Shown here: positions 46,601 to 54,701 of the stretch, piece after piece
Layout: each line of letters begins with the position of its first letter
How positions within the stretch are numbered: position 1 is the first letter of the stretch
Assembly: GCF_026625725.1 (NCBI RefSeq)
Contig: NZ_CP113060.1
Coordinates: 1,308,001 to 1,372,000 of the forward strand
Source of the DNA: Pseudomonas sp. SL4(2022)
GTDB lineage: Bacteria > Pseudomonadota > Gammaproteobacteria > Pseudomonadales > Pseudomonadaceae
Direction: 5' to 3'
Length of the DNA stretch: 64,000 bases
The notes under the pieces: model-generated
The model's input: the letters and a program-made list of their open reading frames with translations, nothing else
Databases searched by the model: none
Told to the model about the DNA's origin: nothing
Program-made: the position numbers and the translations under genes

Positions 46601-47923
46601 CTGCGCCTCAGTCAGCGCACTCGCAAAGATACGCACCTCATCCAGCTCGCCATTGAAGTAACGGCTACCTTGCCCCTGATCAGCCCCCAGCTGCAGCGGA
46701 TCATTGTTGGCCTGCGGTGTACCACTGAAGCTGGCCTGCCCCGCCAGGCTGCCATTGATGTAGATACGCTGATCGCCCGGTGCATAGCGGATCAGTACAT
46801 GGCTCCACTGCCCAACCGGCACTGCCGTGCTGCTGTTGAACTGGTTGGTGGCGTTGCCGGTGGTCTGCCACCACCAGTTGATGGTGCCATTGGGGTTGAG
46901 ATGAAACTCGTAGTTCTCATCCTTGGACAAAATGCTCATCAACCCCGAGGACGGCAGGGTACGCGGTTTGACCCAAGCGCCAATGGTGAAGCTGCCCTGC
47001 AAATCCAGCAGGTTGTTATCTGCGCGCTGAACATACTGACTGGCGGCGCTGCTGAACGTGCCGTAGCCGCACGTGCCCTGCGCATTGACCTGTGGCAGAG
47101 CCGGCGAAGTATTGGCGGTAGTGGCCGCATTGATGACGGTGCCGTGCAGTGCGTTACCGCTGTTATCGAGCACCTCACCGGAAGCGCCCGTCCAGCTGGC
47201 TTCATCCAGCCGCCAACTGAGCAAGGCGGCGTTGCTGATCGGCAAGGGGCGCAATAACAGGCTGTGTGCAATCCAGTTACGCGCGCTATCACTACTGGTT
47301 GCCACCCGTGTGCCAGTGCTGCCGGGGGCCGGCCGCTGTTCGTAACTGCCCAGCAAGGTAACGCCAGTACTTTGAGTGCTGCTGCGCGCATACGCCGTAT
47401 TCATGCTTCCTGTAGCGGTCAGGGTGCCCTGGCCTCGGTCGAAGGCATACACCGCGACCAGCAGGCTATTGACATCGACCACAGTCTGAGCCGGTGCGGT
47501 CGGATTTCCACTGGTATTACTGGCAGACACTGCCGCCCCTGGCGCCTGACTACTGTCAACGCCCCGGTAAACCGCAATACCGCCACCGGCCCGTCGATTA
47601 CCGCTCCAGGTCCAAGTGACCGTACCGGTCTCACTGGCGGTGGCAAAGCGATAGAAGAGGCCCTGCACCAGGCCATTGCTGGTGGTTTGCAACGCGGTCC
47701 AACCGCTGGGCGTCGTGAATGTGGCCGAACCATTGGTCACCACCTGAGCCAGCAGCAAATCGCCGCTTTGCACACCCGCAGGCACGCTCAATACCAGGCT
47801 GGTGGTATTGGCGGTGGGCGTTGCACTGCTCGCAGACACGAAACTGATTTGAGCAACTGCGGGGGCACTGGCCACACACGCAAACACCCACAGCAGGCGA
47901 ACAAGCCAGGTTCGGATGCACAT
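43679..47923 (-). CDS. mshQ: MshQ-like pilus adhesin (lectin-fold, DUF6701)
   Basis: A 1414-residue exported protein, last gene of the MSHA cluster. After a signal peptide come a first beta domain (to ~200), a LamG/concanavalin-like domain (~205-440; FTIGAWVKPR, FNGELDEVRIFASALTEAQI), an L-type-lectin-like domain (~460-640; DGVAVVLSD, GFAGGWLGVGLDEYGNFSVEGG), then a long cysteine-rich DUF6701 region to the end. No sorting or transmembrane segment at the C-terminus. Candidate sugar-binding tip protein. Begins at ATG 47923 (GGAG seven bases upstream), one base after the mshP stop. Confidence 0.9.
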   Translation of the reverse strand: MCIRTWLVRLLWVFACVASAPAVAQISFVSASSATPTANTTSLVLSVPAGVQSGDLLLAQVVTNGSATFTTPSGWTALQTTSNGLVQGLFYRFATASETGTVTWTWSGNRRAGGGIAVYRGVDSSQAPGAAVSASNTSGNPTAPAQTVVDVNSLLVAVYAFDRGQGTLTATGSMNTAYARSSTQSTGVTLLGSYEQRPAPGSTGTRVATSSDSARNWIAHSLLLRPLPISNAALLSWRLDEASWTGASGEVLDNSGNALHGTVINAATTANTSPALPQVNAQGTCGYGTFSSAASQYVQRADNNLLDLQGSFTIGAWVKPRTLPSSGLMSILSKDENYEFHLNPNGTINWWWQTTGNATNQFNSSTAVPVGQWSHVLIRYAPGDQRIYINGSLAGQASFSGTPQANNDPLQLGADQGQGSRYFNGELDEVRIFASALTEAQISALVAERHACAVSLQCFSDNFDDGSLGNDWAVASRGATSFTPTVTAARMRLTSNQVNVSTASTLQRLFPAAGNFIQVQFKYYAYNGSGADGVAVVLSDATVTPQPGAFGGPLGYGTRGDAANPGFAGGWLGVGLDEYGNFSVEGGDNPQQQRPDSVAIRGSGNAGGTSGYRYIAGTPANLNPEVDSPASSAAAPGHTYRITVDGRFSNEARVTVERDTGSGFVVLPNLNAVNVLAAANQQAALPEDFYLSLTGSTGGSTNIHELDDLQVCATTINPIGQQIDHFEFSYSPNALTCNPQPVAIRACADASCSSLFNGPVRVTLSPDNYWTATPPATVENGKTLVFSGGSAQAQLRVPTVGTVVIDDLSSVPVTRPNSQTVCSTAGCQISYANSGLLLQVPNMLAAKPTAATLSAVRKADNALQCVPAFANVTRSVSFTSAYSNPNNGSQPVVVNGSNVGDTAVSLALDFDATGTAPLTVRYDDAGEMKLSARYQGGAGSGDDGLVLDNAATDDLFISKPYGLCLQTASLLAPSTSCNDASCSVFPGGIRAGDNFPLTIRAVGWQADGEALTATQLCNGNVTTPNFRLANIGLSSAVVAPSGGSNGTVTPDRYNHALGNATLTNHSVSEVGVFTITATPPTGSYLDGETVSGGSSEPVGRFIPAFLSAQGSASLTPSCGSAFSYQGQPMGFANDRQPTLTVTAMNRNGGVTTNYDRGAFWKLAAPAVGTYSSITGIAARDVRLTRQGTANLAVLGADNGDGLRTYRWTGEQLLYTPAITPSSDDYPFDARIRQTFLAASLREDDQGQAVCHGSGCQDFNYDFTIDANNNLGSQVRLGRLRLGNAHGSELQGLGLPVVLESWQAVATGSFRPEGLDTCTTAVSLGAAQLDQFSGHLASGETTASLAWPLDPTQRQVLMSAPGNGNDGSVQVSFPSAPSWLQYPWDGATRSAARGLASFGIYKGSAPVIYRRELYR

Positions 47924-47924
47924 G

Positions 47925-48326
47925 TTAACGCTCCACAACAGCCGTCAAACGACGGTAGGCATAATCGGCGCTGCCCGTGGCGCCGAACTCGGCCGTGGCG
48001 GTCAGCTGATAGAACTGCACCATGCGATTTTCCTCGGCCACGCTCAACGGTGTGGTCGCCACACAGCTGACACTCACGGCAAACCCCGACACGCTGAAAC
48101 TGTCGGTGCAGGCTTGCCCGTCCAAGACCTGTTTAATGCCCCATTCAAGTCCGGCCTGCGCCGCCTGATAAGCACGCGCCTGCTGAATGGCCAACGTATT
48201 GGTGGCGTTCTGACTGACGGCCAGGCGCGCCATGGTGGCGATCACAGCGGCCATGATGATGATCACGAACATCGCTGCCACCAGGCCGAAACCGCGCTGC
48301 CGCGAGTCAGGGCGCATTGTCGACAT
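47925..48326 (-). CDS. mshP: MSHA minor pilin-like protein MshP
   Basis: A 133-residue protein. Basic leader then GFGLVAAMFVIIIMAAVIATMARL, a pilin-like hydrophobic helix lacking the usual Glu at +5, as in PilX/GspK-type components. Two cysteines (DGQACTD, VSCVA) may pair. Overlaps mshO by 20 bases. Likely part of the pilus tip complex. Confidence 0.85.
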   Translation of the reverse strand: MSTMRPDSRQRGFGLVAAMFVIIIMAAVIATMARLAVSQNATNTLAIQQARAYQAAQAGLEWGIKQVLDGQACTDSFSVSGFAVSVSCVATTPLSVAEENRMVQFYQLTATAEFGATGSADYAYRRLTAVVER

Positions 48327-49233
48327 GCACCTGTTGCATCAGCATGATTTCCTCCCCCTGGCGCTTCACACCCAACCGCAAGGTCAGCAACGCACCACGG
48401 GTATTGGTGCCCGGTTCATAGGTAAACGTGCAGCGCGACACGCTGTCCACCAGCAACGAACTGTTGCCCACGCCATAGGTATAACTGCTGGCCAGGCTGG
48501 TAAAGCTGGCCCGCCGGATGACCCCGGTGCCATGCCCGGTGGTCGCATCCGTACCCGGATTATCACAGTGATAACCCAGTACTTCCCGGGCCAGATAAAA
48601 GCGCCGTTGCGGCGAGGCGAATTTAAAGCGAAAGCCTGAAGCCGCGGCACCGCTGAGGGTCATCACCCCCGCACTGAAGGCGAACCCGACACCATTGGGC
48701 GTCACCACGGCTGGGGTGGCAGCATCGCTGCTGTTGAACGGCGGCCAGACCGAATCCCCCGTGGTGTCCATACCGATGTTGTACAGCACCATCCAGCGCG
48801 CATCGGCGACACGCGCCGGCGTCATGCCGGGGCTCAGCACGTCAATCACACAGGCCTGCGGTGATGGCGGGCAGCGCGGCGGATCATGCCGCACCACACC
48901 ACCGGCCAGGTTGGCGCGATAACGCCCGGCTTCGTGAATCGCCAGCAATTCAACCGTCTGCGCATTCGGCGTGCGCAGGGTATTCGGTACGGCCAGGCGG
49001 ACGTCGCGGGCCATGCGGTTGAGCGCACCAGACGCCAGGTCCACCAGCTCGGCCCGCCGGCTTTGATCGACAAAGCCTTGCAGAGGGTTGGACAGCACGC
49101 TGCTGATCAGCACCGCCACCAGCGCCGATAGAGCGATCACCATGATCAGCTCCACCAGAGTGAAGCCACGCTCACCACGCCCACTAGATGCAAGCGCACC
49201 TGAGGGCGGGATAGCCAATGCCTGGTTGCACAT
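48307..49233 (-). CDS. mshO: MSHA minor pilin MshO
   Basis: A 308-residue class III signal pseudopilin: leader with RGERG before FTLVELIMVIALSALVAVLI, Glu at +5 present, then a large C-terminal globular domain with Cys pairs. The size is typical for MshO. One-base stop/start overlap with mshD (TGATG). Confidence 0.9.
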   Translation of the reverse strand: MCNQALAIPPSGALASSGRGERGFTLVELIMVIALSALVAVLISSVLSNPLQGFVDQSRRAELVDLASGALNRMARDVRLAVPNTLRTPNAQTVELLAIHEAGRYRANLAGGVVRHDPPRCPPSPQACVIDVLSPGMTPARVADARWMVLYNIGMDTTGDSVWPPFNSSDAATPAVVTPNGVGFAFSAGVMTLSGAAASGFRFKFASPQRRFYLAREVLGYHCDNPGTDATTGHGTGVIRRASFTSLASSYTYGVGNSSLLVDSVSRCTFTYEPGTNTRGALLTLRLGVKRQGEEIMLMQQVHVDNAP

Positions 49234-49727
49234 CAGTAGGCCGCCCTGTAACCGTCGAGCGCCAACGACTGACCGGCGGGGTCACGCACCGTCACGGTAA
49301 TCCGCAAGGCATCAACACCGTTCAGTTGCGCGGACACCACCGCAACGCCTACCTGATAAGCCTCAAGGCCGGCCAACGGCGTAACCGATCCCGCGCTGCG
49401 CGGTGCAAATGGCTGATTGGCGTAGAACAACCCGTTGTAATCACACAGGTCATCGAAGCTGCCTCGCCCAGCGCCGTCATGGCTCGCGGCACAGGGCGTG
49501 GTGGCTGGGAAAGCCTGCAGGGTGATTTCTTCCAGATAGGCCTCGGCAATCGCCAGGCTCTGCTGGCGCAGCATGGGGTCCGCCGAACGCCCGGTGATCG
49601 CCGCCATGGCCGAAAACATGGCCGCCGCCGCGATACCCAACACCACAATGGTGATGACCAGCTCAACCAGGGTCATGCCGCGCTGCGCAGGTTTGTACTC
49701 AAGACGGGCAACCCGCAGCATGCTCAC
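49233..49727 (-). CDS. mshD: MSHA minor pilin MshD
   Basis: A 164-residue prepilin with the peptidase site RG before MTLVELVITIVVLGIAAAAM, and a PilV/GspI-like globular part (LRQQSLAIAEAYLEEI). Overlaps mshC and mshO by a few bases, so it is tightly co-translated. Confidence 0.9.
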   Translation of the reverse strand: MSMLRVARLEYKPAQRGMTLVELVITIVVLGIAAAAMFSAMAAITGRSADPMLRQQSLAIAEAYLEEITLQAFPATTPCAASHDGAGRGSFDDLCDYNGLFYANQPFAPRSAGSVTPLAGLEAYQVGVAVVSAQLNGVDALRITVTVRDPAGQSLALDGYRAAY

Positions 49728-50167
49728 GGCGTGGTCTCAATAAAACCGGTGACAGGATGGACGCTCAGCACAAAGGCGCCATTGGCCATCTTGGCAGTGC
49801 TGTCCGGACCAGCAGCGCCCCCCAGGGAATTGAACGTAACATCCAACGCGACGCTGAGGTCCACGTTGTCAGGCTTGCTGGCGGCATAGCTACCGCCAGC
49901 CGGGTTGGCCACCGCACTGCCCGCCGCCTGTGCACCACAGGCCGCCGCGTAAGTCAGCGCATAGCCGGCATTGCTGATCTGCGCCTTGATCGGGCAGCCA
50001 CTGGCCACCGCCAGCTTCTGCCCGTAGCGCACTGCCGCCAGGCTTTCTTCAAAAAACAGGCGCTCATCGAACACCTGCCGGTCAAAGAAACGCGGCCCTA
50101 CCACGGCGGCGAGAATGCCGATGATCACCATGACCATCAGCAACTCGACCAGGGTAAAGCCACGCAC
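49724..50167 (-). CDS. mshC: MSHA minor pilin MshC
   Basis: A prepilin with RG before FTLVELLMVMVIIGILAAVV, then a small globular domain with Cys pairs (ASGCPIK, AACGAQA). The start is uncertain. A GTG at 50167, five bases after the mshA stop, gives only a 3-residue leader; the ATG at 50245 would give a 29-residue leader but overlaps mshA by 73 bases with no binding site. I chose the GTG. About 147 residues on this choice. Confidence 0.85.
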   Translation of the reverse strand: MRGFTLVELLMVMVIIGILAAVVGPRFFDRQVFDERLFFEESLAAVRYGQKLAVASGCPIKAQISNAGYALTYAAACGAQAAGSAVANPAGGSYAASKPDNVDLSVALDVTFNSLGGAAGPDSTAKMANGAFVLSVHPVTGFIETTP

Positions 50168-50172
50168 AGGGT

Positions 50173-50637
50173 TTAGCAGCCTGTGATAGTACGGACAATA
50201 GTCGGAGCTACCGTCGCAGTGGCTGCGGTATAAACCACCTGACATGCAGTCGCAGTAGTTGCACCTTTAGCCTGCACAGTTGCTGTGGTGGCCGTGGTAG
50301 TAACGACGAAATCGCCCGTATTGGTGTTATCAGTAGCACTGTTACCCGTGATATTTGCCGCCACTACGATGCCTGCAGGACTGGCATAGCCGTTGGTAAT
50401 TGCAACAGAAGCCCCCTCCAGAGTAACAGTCGCCGGATTCGTACCAGCCGCCAGAAATGCCGAACGCGTGATCGCGCTGGCCGACTTCATCGCGCCCTCA
50501 ACACCCTGAATGGTTGCGCGGCGAGCATCGGCACCGAAATCCGCAAACCGCGGCAACGCAAACGCCGCCAGAATGCCCAGGATCACAATCACCATAATCA
50601 GCTCGATCAGGGTAAAACCGCTTTGTTGCTTCTTCAT
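50173..50637 (-). CDS. mshA: MSHA pilin (major subunit candidate) MshA
   Basis: A 154-residue type IVa-like prepilin. The leader is MKKQQSG, cleaved before FTLIELIMVIVILGILAAFA, Glu at +5 present. The globular part is Thr/Ala-rich, with a C-terminal disulfide loop from ATACQVV to the final Cys. Such composition and the site between mshB and mshC mark the main subunit. Confidence 0.88.
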   Translation of the reverse strand: MKKQQSGFTLIELIMVIVILGILAAFALPRFADFGADARRATIQGVEGAMKSASAITRSAFLAAGTNPATVTLEGASVAITNGYASPAGIVVAANITGNSATDNTNTGDFVVTTTATTATVQAKGATTATACQVVYTAATATVAPTIVRTITGC

Positions 50638-50663
50638 CAGATAGGTCCTCTAACAGCAATTGA

Positions 50664-51176
50664 TCAACGTACGTAAGTCGTGACGACAGTGCCCGTTGCA
50701 GAGTCGTAGACGATCCGGTCACCCGTGGTGGCACTCACTGGCGGGTCGAGTTGATAGGTGTAAGTACAGGTTGTACCGGCAGTTGTGGCCACGTAGTCCA
50801 CCGGGGCAGTCGGTGTCGAGGCCGTGCCAACAGTCGGAGCAGATCCCTGCAGAATAGCGTTCCACAGCTGCACGCAGTTGAGCGCACCAGCGGTTCCGAT
50901 TGGCCAGCCGCTGGCGTTCACATCCACCAGGCCGTCACCGTATCCGGTTACATCCGTGTCCGGTGTCGTATCCGAGCCGTTGGAGCGGTTCACTTCCCAC
51001 TGCGAACGCACCAGCAGAACAGCTGAAGCCAATGCCCCGCCGGCACCTTTGACGGCACCCTCATGAGCATCCTTGGAGACGTTGATAAAACGCGGCAGCG
51101 CCACAGCGGCAAGAATGCCGAGTATGACGATGACGACAACCAATTCGATCAGGGTAAAGCCTTTGCTGTTCTTCAT
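50664..51176 (-). CDS. mshB: MSHA pilin MshB
   Basis: A 170-residue prepilin: leader MKNSKG, cleaved before FTLIELVVVIVILGILAAVA, with Glu at +5. Two cysteines (ALNCVQL, TTCTYTY) bracket the D-region. The ASGWPIG segment is typical of MshA/MshB relatives. Highly similar to mshA over the first 40 residues, so the major/minor roles could be swapped. 26 bases before mshA. Confidence 0.87.
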   Translation of the reverse strand: MKNSKGFTLIELVVVIVILGILAAVALPRFINVSKDAHEGAVKGAGGALASAVLLVRSQWEVNRSNGSDTTPDTDVTGYGDGLVDVNASGWPIGTAGALNCVQLWNAILQGSAPTVGTASTPTAPVDYVATTAGTTCTYTYQLDPPVSATTGDRIVYDSATGTVVTTYVR

Positions 51177-51194
51177 TGTTTCCTCTCAGTCACT

Positions 51195-51713
51195 TCAATA
51201 CCCCGCTGCAGACAACTCCGTCGCGGGTACTGCCTCAAGCTCCAGGGTAAAAGATGCTTGTAATGATTGTGACGCAGCTGGCAGCCCATCAGAAACAACC
51301 AACAACCGCCACGCACGCACTTCACCCCGTGTTCTTGTCCACCCGTCGGTAAAGCTGGCTTGGTAAAGAACCCAAGCGTGGTCTGGTAACCAATACCAGC
51401 AACCGCCCTGAGGCGCAGCCCCTACCGTCAATTCACCGCAATAGTTGTCCTGCTGCCAACGCAACAGGGCAAACGGATTTTTCTTGCGCCAGCTGCTGTC
51501 CAGAGTACGCCCCCGTGCATGATGCTCGGCACTCAGGCTGGCGAGACTGGACGCCAGGTGCTCGCGGGTGGCCTCTCTGGCACGCTGCTCAGTGACCTGC
51601 GCAATCTTCCAGGCCAGCGCCAGCAGCACGGCCACCAGCAGTACACCGCTGATAGTCCAAACAAGCCGCCGCGCCAGGCGCACGTGCTCTTCCAATTGGT
51701 ACTCGCCCTTCAA
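51195..51713 (-). CDS. mshF: MSHA biogenesis protein MshF
   Basis: A 172-residue bitopic inner-membrane protein: one helix near residues 17-37 then a periplasmic region with Cys/Trp clusters (NYCGEL, GGCWYWLPDHAWVLY). The start is TTG at 51713, overlapping the mshG stop (TTGA), with AAGGG six bases before; the GTG at 51746 would overlap mshG by 37 bases. The family assignment is mostly from its place between mshG and mshB. Confidence 0.8.
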   Translation of the reverse strand: MKGEYQLEEHVRLARRLVWTISGVLLVAVLLALAWKIAQVTEQRAREATREHLASSLASLSAEHHARGRTLDSSWRKKNPFALLRWQQDNYCGELTVGAAPQGGCWYWLPDHAWVLYQASFTDGWTRTRGEVRAWRLLVVSDGLPAASQSLQASFTLELEAVPATELSAAGY

Positions 51714-52945
51714 CGGCCACCCTTGGCCGCCGAAGCCAGTTCCCACATGGGTAAAAACACCCCCAGCGCCAGCACCAGCACCATGATGCCCATGGCCACA
51801 ATCAGAATCGGTTCAATGGCATCGGCCAGTTGCTTGAGGTCGTAATCGACTTCCTGTTCGTAAAAATCCGCCACCTCGACAAACAGGTCGTCCAGCGCGC
51901 CGGTTTCTTCGCCCACGGCCATCATTTGCAGCACCAGCGGGGTGAACAGGCCGCTGGCAGACGCGGTGCGGGTCAAGGCTTCACCACGTTCAATGCCTTC
52001 ACGCATGGCCAGAATCGCCTGGCCGATGTAGCGGTTGCCCACGCTGGCACTGTTGATCGACAGGGTCTGCAGCAGGGGCACGCCGGCGCGGTACATCATC
52101 GCGAAGGTGCGGGTGAAGCGCGCCAGGGCGATGCGCTCGAAGATGCCGCCGACAATCGGCAGGCGTAGCTTGATCTGGTCCCATCTCAGGGCACCGGCAT
52201 CGGTCTCGATCCATTTGAAAAAGCCAAACAGACTGCCGCCGAACAGCAGGGCCAATAGCCACCAGAAATCCTGAAAGAACTGCGAGGTGCCGATCAGGAT
52301 TTGTGTGGCCCAGGGCAGGTCCGCCTTGAACTGGGCAAACACCTTGGCGAAGGCCGGAATCACGAACAGGTTGATTACGACCAGCGCTACCGCCATGGCC
52401 GACAGCACGAACAGCGGGTAACGCGTGGCCTGTTTGATGCGCTTGCGGGTTTCGCGCTCCAGTTCCAGGTACACCGACAGCTGGCGGAAGGCCTGATCGA
52501 GCTGGCCGGTGTTTTCCCCGACGCTGATCATGCTGACAAACAGGGTGTTGAACACCTTGGGATGGGCGTTAAGTGCCACAGCCATGCCCTGACCGCCTTC
52601 CAGATCGCTGCGCACCGCCTGCAGCACTTCGCGCAGGTAAAGGTTGCGGCTGGATTCGGCCAGGCCACCAATCGCGCGGATGATCGGCACGCCGGCCTTG
52701 CTCAGGCTGTACATCTGCCGGCAGAAGATAATCAGCTCTTCCAGATCGACATGTTTGCGCCGCAGGCTTTCCTTGAGCTGAGCGAACACGTCGTTGTCGC
52801 TCGCCTGGGCCTGCTCTTCGATGGTCAGTGGGGTGATGCGTTCGGCCAGCAGTTCGCTGGCCAGACTATCTGCCGACCCCGCCTCGCGGCTGCCGATAAT
52901 CTTGCCGCCCTGGGCATCACGACCGGTAAAGCGATACAGGCTCAC
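51710..52945 (-). CDS. mshG: MSHA platform protein MshG (PilC/GspF family)
   Basis: A 411-residue inner-membrane protein with the two T2SSF domains (about 75-195 and 275-400) and about three membrane helices. Signatures: SVGENTGQLDQAF, then the second VGEETGALDDLF. It couples the ATPase to pilin polymerisation. The first 60 residues are the soluble N-terminal domain. Confidence 0.95.
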   Translation of the reverse strand: MSLYRFTGRDAQGGKIIGSREAGSADSLASELLAERITPLTIEEQAQASDNDVFAQLKESLRRKHVDLEELIIFCRQMYSLSKAGVPIIRAIGGLAESSRNLYLREVLQAVRSDLEGGQGMAVALNAHPKVFNTLFVSMISVGENTGQLDQAFRQLSVYLELERETRKRIKQATRYPLFVLSAMAVALVVINLFVIPAFAKVFAQFKADLPWATQILIGTSQFFQDFWWLLALLFGGSLFGFFKWIETDAGALRWDQIKLRLPIVGGIFERIALARFTRTFAMMYRAGVPLLQTLSINSASVGNRYIGQAILAMREGIERGEALTRTASASGLFTPLVLQMMAVGEETGALDDLFVEVADFYEQEVDYDLKQLADAIEPILIVAMGIMVLVLALGVFLPMWELASAAKGGR

Positions 52946-52976
52946 CGCTCATTCTCCTGGCACCCTACGCTCGCCA

Positions 52977-54701
52977 TCAGGCCACCCCTTCATCAGTCAG
53001 AGTGGCGCAGACTTTCAGCACTTCATCCACGCTGGTCACACCGGCCAGGGCGTAATCCAGCGCACAGGCGGCCAACGGTCGGTAATGGACGCTGGCCTGG
53101 GCCGCTTCGGCAAAGCCTTGTGGGTCGTTGCGGCGCAGCGCGGCAATCATGCCGTCGTCCATTTCCAGCAGTTCGTAAACACCAATACGCCCGGCATAGC
53201 CGGTGTTGTTGCACTGGTGGCAACCGGCGCCACGCTTGAACGTACGCCCGGTCAGCGGCGCACGGTGCAGGTTTTCCAGCCACAGCAGCTGGCGCGGCTC
53301 GGGCGTATCGTCCTCCATGCAGTTCTCGCAGACGCGACGGATCAGGCGCTGGGCCAGCACCGCATTCAGCGAGGTGGCGACCAGAAACGGCTCGGCGCCC
53401 ATGTCGATCAGGCGCATGGCCGAGGTCAGGGCATCGTTGGTGTGCAGGGTCGAGAGCACCAGGTGACCGGTCAATGCGGCTCGCAGGCCGATCTCGGCGG
53501 TTTCCTGGTCACGCATCTCACCGATCAGCACGATGTCCGGGTCCTGACGCAACGCGGCGCGCAGCACGCGGGCAAAGCTCAGCTCGATCTTGGCATTGAC
53601 CTGCACCTGATTGATGCGTGGCAGCCGGTATTCCACCGGGTCTTCCACGGTGATGATCTTTTTCTCCGGGCTGTTCAGCTCGGATAACCCGGCATACAGC
53701 GTGGTGGTCTTACCGGAGCCGGTGGGCCCGGTGACCAGCACCAGGCCAAACGGGCGTTGCAGCAGGCGACGGAAGCGCACCAGCATGTCCGGCGGCATGC
53801 CGCTGGCTTCCAGGGTGGACACCCCGCCCGTTTGATCGAGCAAACGCATGACCACCGACTCACCGTACTGCACCGGCATGGTCGAGACCCGCACATCGAT
53901 GTTGTGGCCCTTGACCCGGATATTGAAACGGCCGTCCTGGGGCAAGCGCTTTTCGGAAATATCCAGCCCGGACATGATCTTCAGGCGCATCACCAGGGCC
54001 GAAGCCACGCGCGCCTCCTTCATCACCTGCTCACTGAGCACGCCGTCGATGCGCTGACGAATGCGCACCACACCTTCGTCGGGCTCGATGTGGATGTCGG
54101 ACGCCTTCATCTGCACGGCATCTTCAAACAGGGTTTGCAGCAAACGCACCACCGGCGCTTCGGTGTTGCTGTCGGCACCCAGCTTGGACAGGTCGAAATC
54201 GCTGTCCTTGAGTTCGCCTTCGAGCTCACCGGCAATCGAGGCAATTTCGCTGGTGCGTCGATACACCGTGTCCAGGGTCGCCAGCAGCTCGGCCTCACGG
54301 ACCACCGCCGGGCGCACGCGGACCTTGAGGATGCGGTCCATCTCGTCCAGGGCGAACAGATCGAGCGGGTCGGACATGCCTACCAGCAGGCCATCGCCCT
54401 CGCGTGACAGCACCAGCGCGCGGAAACGCCGGGCCATGGCCTCTGGCAGGCGCTGCACCAATTCTTGATCGAACTTGAAGTGTTTGAGGTCGATAAACGG
54501 GATCTTCATCTGCTCGGACAAGGCGGTGAGCAAACGCACCTCATCCACAAAGCCCATGTCGACCACCGTACGCCCCAACTTGGCACCGGTACGTTTCTGA
54601 TCCTGCAGGGCCAGTTGCAGCTGCGCATCGCTGAGCAAGCCGGCCTGAATCAGCAGGTCGCCGAGACGCACCTTGCGTTGGCGAAGATCATCCTGACTCA
54701 T
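52977..54701 (-). CDS. mshE: MSHA extension ATPase MshE (c-di-GMP-binding)
   Basis: A 574-residue GspE/PilB-type motor. The N-terminal MshEN domain has two 24-residue c-di-GMP motifs, RLGDLLIQAGLL (from residue 12) and KLGRTVVDMGFV (from residue 41). The AAA core has Walker A GPTGSGKTTT, the Asp box GEMRDQETA, and a zinc tetracysteine pair CENC / CHQC. ATG at 54701 with GGAGG six bases upstream, overlapping the mshN stop by one base (TGATG). It polymerises the pilus when c-di-GMP binds. Confidence 0.96.
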   Translation of the reverse strand: MSQDDLRQRKVRLGDLLIQAGLLSDAQLQLALQDQKRTGAKLGRTVVDMGFVDEVRLLTALSEQMKIPFIDLKHFKFDQELVQRLPEAMARRFRALVLSREGDGLLVGMSDPLDLFALDEMDRILKVRVRPAVVREAELLATLDTVYRRTSEIASIAGELEGELKDSDFDLSKLGADSNTEAPVVRLLQTLFEDAVQMKASDIHIEPDEGVVRIRQRIDGVLSEQVMKEARVASALVMRLKIMSGLDISEKRLPQDGRFNIRVKGHNIDVRVSTMPVQYGESVVMRLLDQTGGVSTLEASGMPPDMLVRFRRLLQRPFGLVLVTGPTGSGKTTTLYAGLSELNSPEKKIITVEDPVEYRLPRINQVQVNAKIELSFARVLRAALRQDPDIVLIGEMRDQETAEIGLRAALTGHLVLSTLHTNDALTSAMRLIDMGAEPFLVATSLNAVLAQRLIRRVCENCMEDDTPEPRQLLWLENLHRAPLTGRTFKRGAGCHQCNNTGYAGRIGVYELLEMDDGMIAALRRNDPQGFAEAAQASVHYRPLAACALDYALAGVTSVDEVLKVCATLTDEGVA

